From positions 1 to 7,389 of the forward strand of contig CAAENI010000290.1 in assembly GCA_900757285.1 (NCBI GenBank): 7,389 nucleotides of DNA, written 5' to 3'. This DNA comes from an uncultured Collinsella sp. Lineage in GTDB: Bacteria; Actinomycetota; Coriobacteriia; Coriobacteriales; Coriobacteriaceae. The notes below the pieces were generated by a model, which saw only the letters and a program-made list of their open reading frames with translations, ran no database searches and was not told where the DNA came from. The translations under genes were made by a program, and so were the position numbers. Below are positions 5,345-7,389 of the stretch, piece after piece (position 1 is the stretch's first letter; each line of letters begins with the position of its first letter).

Positions 5345-7140
5345 CAAATGATGAGCGCCGCTTGCGCCGAAAGGCATTAGTCACCGCGGCTATCTGCGTT
5401 GTGGCCAGCGTTGTCTTGTTGGGTCTGCTATACGTGGTCGGCACGCACCGCTGCCTCGATAAAACGCTTGGATTTGGCCAGGAAACCATGGTGTTTTTAA
5501 AAAACGCCTGCGAAAAATATGACCGATATGAACAGGGAAGAAAAACCGAGGCGACGCACAATTTGGATGCCGCGCTCGAGTCGTTTTCGACGTTCTTGCC
5601 GCCTGATCGCGTTGAAGTCAACGATGATTGTGTCGAGGAGTACGTCCATTCCGAGCACCTTTCGGGAATGTTGGTCATGGACGCCGACGGCCATATGACC
5701 GCTCATTACGATATCGACGGTCGCGATCCGCTGATGCTGTGGCGAGAGGAGCTTGCCTGTTCGTCGGTCGCATCGATGTATCGAGGCTCCAAGGTGTCCT
5801 ACTCGACGGTCGTTGAGCGTCGAGATGTCAACTTTGCCGTGAGTGTTGCTCCGTACGGTGATGGCGTAGCGCTGGGGTATCGATCGCTTGCGCCCGAGCC
5901 CGCCGATGATTATTCGTATACGATCGCCGACGTGCTCGTGAACAACACATTCCATCAGAGCCCAACGGTGTTCGTGATGCGCGATGCGCAAATCGTTTCT
6001 TCAAACGATTCGACCGTCGATATAGCTCTCGCCCGGCTTCTTGCCGATAGCGGAATTGATTGGAAAGACGAAGGTCTAACGCGTGTCGAATATCGGGGAA
6101 GTACCTGGTATGCCGTGCGTGCGGCGTATGAGGACTATCGCCTGTTTGCGCTCTATCCCAAATCTGAGGTCATGTCGGGCAGGATTTCATTTATCGCTGT
6201 CGGCGTGCTGGCGTTCCTGGTGTTTTTGGTTGTAGTGCTGTTGGTGCGTATCGTCGCCGATCGTCGCAATTTGGCCGAAAAGGACAAGCAGCTCGGCATC
6301 ATCAATGCCATCAGTTCCACGTATGAGTCGACCCTCCTGTTGCATCTCGACACGCTCGAGATCGAGGGGATTAACATGTCGCCATCGGTGGCGAAGATAT
6401 TTGCCGAGCACGCCGAGGCATATGACTTTTTTGCAACGGTTTGCCGAGACATTGTGAGTCCCGAAAGTCGCGAGGCGGTCATGGAGCTCTTAGATATAAA
6501 GACGCTTCAGGATCGTATGGAGGGCATGCCGTACTTGGATGCCGAGGTACGAGACTGCCGAGGTACGTGGTATTCGCTGCAGATTGTTCCACAGCGCCGC
6601 GATGAGCAGGGTCGACTGGAGTCGGTCGTCGTGGCGACGCATAACATCTCGATGACAAAGCGCGCCGAGGAGCTTTCTTTCCAGGACAAGCTGACGGGAC
6701 TTCGCAATAGAAATTACCTTGAGTCCCTTGGCGACGACCTGGTGAACGAGTCCCTGCCCGTGAGTGTGATCATGATGGACTGCAATTTCCTCAAGCGTAC
6801 CAACGATCTCTACGGTCACGAAATGGGCGATGAGCTGCTACGGCGTACGGCGTCTGTATTGAGGCGGGCGGCAGGCGAGAAATTTGTGCCTATGCGCATT
6901 GGTGGCGACGAGTTCTTGCTGATTTGCCCTCACACCGATCGCGAATCCGCATGTGAAGTAGTGCAAGATCTTCGCCTCAGCCTTGCTGCTGCGAGCGATG
7001 AGGTGCTGACAGTCAGTGCGTCGTTTGGCGTCGCGACGGCAGAGGCACCCGGTTATACACTGACCGAGATTTACCACATCGCTGACCACAACATGTATCA
7101 AGAGAAACGAAAAGTCCACGCTCGGGAAGCAGATTGCTAG
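5341..7140 (+). CDS. Membrane diguanylate cyclase: Cache-like sensor, PAS-like domain, GGDEF
   Basis: A 599-residue membrane enzyme expected to make c-di-GMP from two GTP. Helix 1 spans about 11-34. An extracytoplasmic region (35-280) starts with a long helix and contains two PAS-like subdomains (about 100-185 and 208-275), resembling a double Cache sensor. Helix 2 (about 281-305) leads through a charged linker to a cytoplasmic PAS-like domain (about 320-442). The GGDEF domain begins at FQDKLTGLRNRNYL (447-460). Metal and substrate residues are present: D480, K485, N488, D497 in GHEMGDELL, and an intact GGDEF at 521-525 preceded by R519. N482 replaces the second Asp of DxD, a common variant in active members. 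No RxxD I-site lies before GGDEF (GEKF at 512-515), so product inhibition is probably absent. No EAL or HD-GYP domain follows. The start is set by AAGGAG (5328-5333) seven bases before ATG, overlapping the upstream stop, which implies translational coupling. The sensor fold assignment is less sure than the cyclase. Confidence 0.93.
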   Translation: MTNDERRLRRKALVTAAICVVASVVLLGLLYVVGTHRCLDKTLGFGQETMVFLKNACEKYDRYEQGRKTEATHNLDAALESFSTFLPPDRVEVNDDCVEEYVHSEHLSGMLVMDADGHMTAHYDIDGRDPLMLWREELACSSVASMYRGSKVSYSTVVERRDVNFAVSVAPYGDGVALGYRSLAPEPADDYSYTIADVLVNNTFHQSPTVFVMRDAQIVSSNDSTVDIALARLLADSGIDWKDEGLTRVEYRGSTWYAVRAAYEDYRLFALYPKSEVMSGRISFIAVGVLAFLVFLVVVLLVRIVADRRNLAEKDKQLGIINAISSTYESTLLLHLDTLEIEGINMSPSVAKIFAEHAEAYDFFATVCRDIVSPESREAVMELLDIKTLQDRMEGMPYLDAEVRDCRGTWYSLQIVPQRRDEQGRLESVVVATHNISMTKRAEELSFQDKLTGLRNRNYLESLGDDLVNESLPVSVIMMDCNFLKRTNDLYGHEMGDELLRRTASVLRRAAGEKFVPMRIGGDEFLLICPHTDRESACEVVQDLRLSLAAASDEVLTVSASFGVATAEAPGYTLTEIYHIADHNMYQEKRKVHAREADC

Positions 7141-7212
7141 TATTGCTGCCGCCGGTTTGCGCATCGGGGAATGTTGAATCGGTGCCCGCGATACTTTATC
7201 GGTTCGGACGGG

Positions 7213-7218
7213 GATAAT
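7213..7218 (+). promoter_or_regulatory. Candidate -10 box for the TSCPD-protein gene
   Basis: GATAAT matches TATAAT at five of six positions and lies 36 bases before the start codon; no clear -35 is seen. The 113-base gap after the cyclase (7141-7253) shows no convincing terminator: the best candidate, CGGG 7165-7168 with CCCG 7185-7188, is only 4 bp and has no T run. The downstream gene may therefore be read both from here and from the operon upstream. Confidence 0.35.
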
Positions 7219-7253
7219 AGACGTCTGAAATTGCTTTACGAGAGGGGAACGCA

Positions 7254-7389
7254 ATGATTAGTTTTGATTACAAGCCTCAGGGCGTATGCGCTCGCAATAT
7301 CCACCTTGATCTTTCTGATGACGGCAACAAGGTGGTGGGCGTCGAGTTTACCGGTGGCTGCAACGGCAATCTCAAGGCTATCTCTAAGC
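7254..7389 (+). CDS. TSCPD-domain small protein, N-terminal 45 residues (3'-truncated by window edge)
   Basis: The visible start matches the short stand-alone TSCPD family (related to the C-terminal domain of B12-dependent ribonucleotide reductase NrdJ), usually about 75-90 residues. It has MISFDYKPQGVCAR, a two-strand segment, then FTGGCNGNLKAIS (32-44), the family hallmark. The cysteines C12 and C36 are characteristic and have been taken to suggest metal binding or redox roles, but no reaction is established for the stand-alone form. ATG 7254 is preceded by AGGGGA (7243-7248) five bases away, a good ribosome binding site. The gene continues beyond the window and nothing looks broken. It has no obvious functional link with the cyclase operon. 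Confidence 0.85.
   Translation, partial: MISFDYKPQGVCARNIHLDLSDDGNKVVGVEFTGGCNGNLKAISK

Noticed and set aside
6778..6804. Possible degenerate cyclase because N482 replaces Asp in the DxD motif
   Set aside because: Asn at this position is common in active GGDEF domains, and the metal and guanine-binding residues that matter most are retained.
1..7389. tRNA or rRNA genes, CRISPR arrays, insertion sequences or transposases
   Set aside because: No cloverleaf-like segments, regularly spaced short repeats, transposase-like proteins or paired terminal inverted repeats were seen on reading both strands.

Overview
The window looks like a chromosomal segment of a high-GC Gram-positive gut actinobacterium, most likely of the class Coriobacteriia and possibly Collinsella-like. 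The placement rests on GC-leaning coding sequence with AT-richer islands, a cell-wall sorting signal of LAxTG type and the gene families present. It is inference, not a database match. All genes read on the + strand.

Layout: (1) 2-550 is the 3' third of purB, adenylosuccinate lyase, followed by a strong intrinsic terminator. (2) 551-852 is a 302-bp intergenic region that is unusually rich in signals: the terminator, G-runs of 9 and 11 bases, a candidate extended -10 and two small inverted repeats. (3) 853-4245 encodes a 1130-residue secreted wall-anchored protein with a signal peptide, a cysteine-containing N-terminal third of unknown fold, a Big2 (bacterial Ig-like) repeat stalk and a C-terminal LANTG sorting signal. 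It ends in a terminator almost identical to the one after purB. (4) 4319-4497 is a short intergenic region with a second, unrelated terminator that no visible gene needs. (5) 4508-7140 is a tight two-gene operon: a membrane-anchored family-3 solute-binding protein overlaps by ATGA the start of a two-TM diguanylate cyclase (extracytoplasmic Cache-like region, PAS-like domain, GGDEF). (6) 7254-7389 is the start of a small TSCPD-domain protein that runs off the window.

Two parts stand out. The surface protein gene has a G11 tract in its upstream region, placed where length changes could alter promoter spacing or the leader, so it is a good candidate for phase-variable expression. It is also mosaic in base composition and bracketed by twin terminators, like an exchangeable module. 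The solute-binding protein/cyclase pair looks like a two-polypeptide sensor: an anchored binding protein with the expected amino-acid-binding Arg and Asp, no transporter genes visible, coupled to a c-di-GMP synthase that lacks the product-inhibition I-site. Together these would link an extracellular small molecule to c-di-GMP. Whether c-di-GMP acts on the neighbouring surface protein is speculation.
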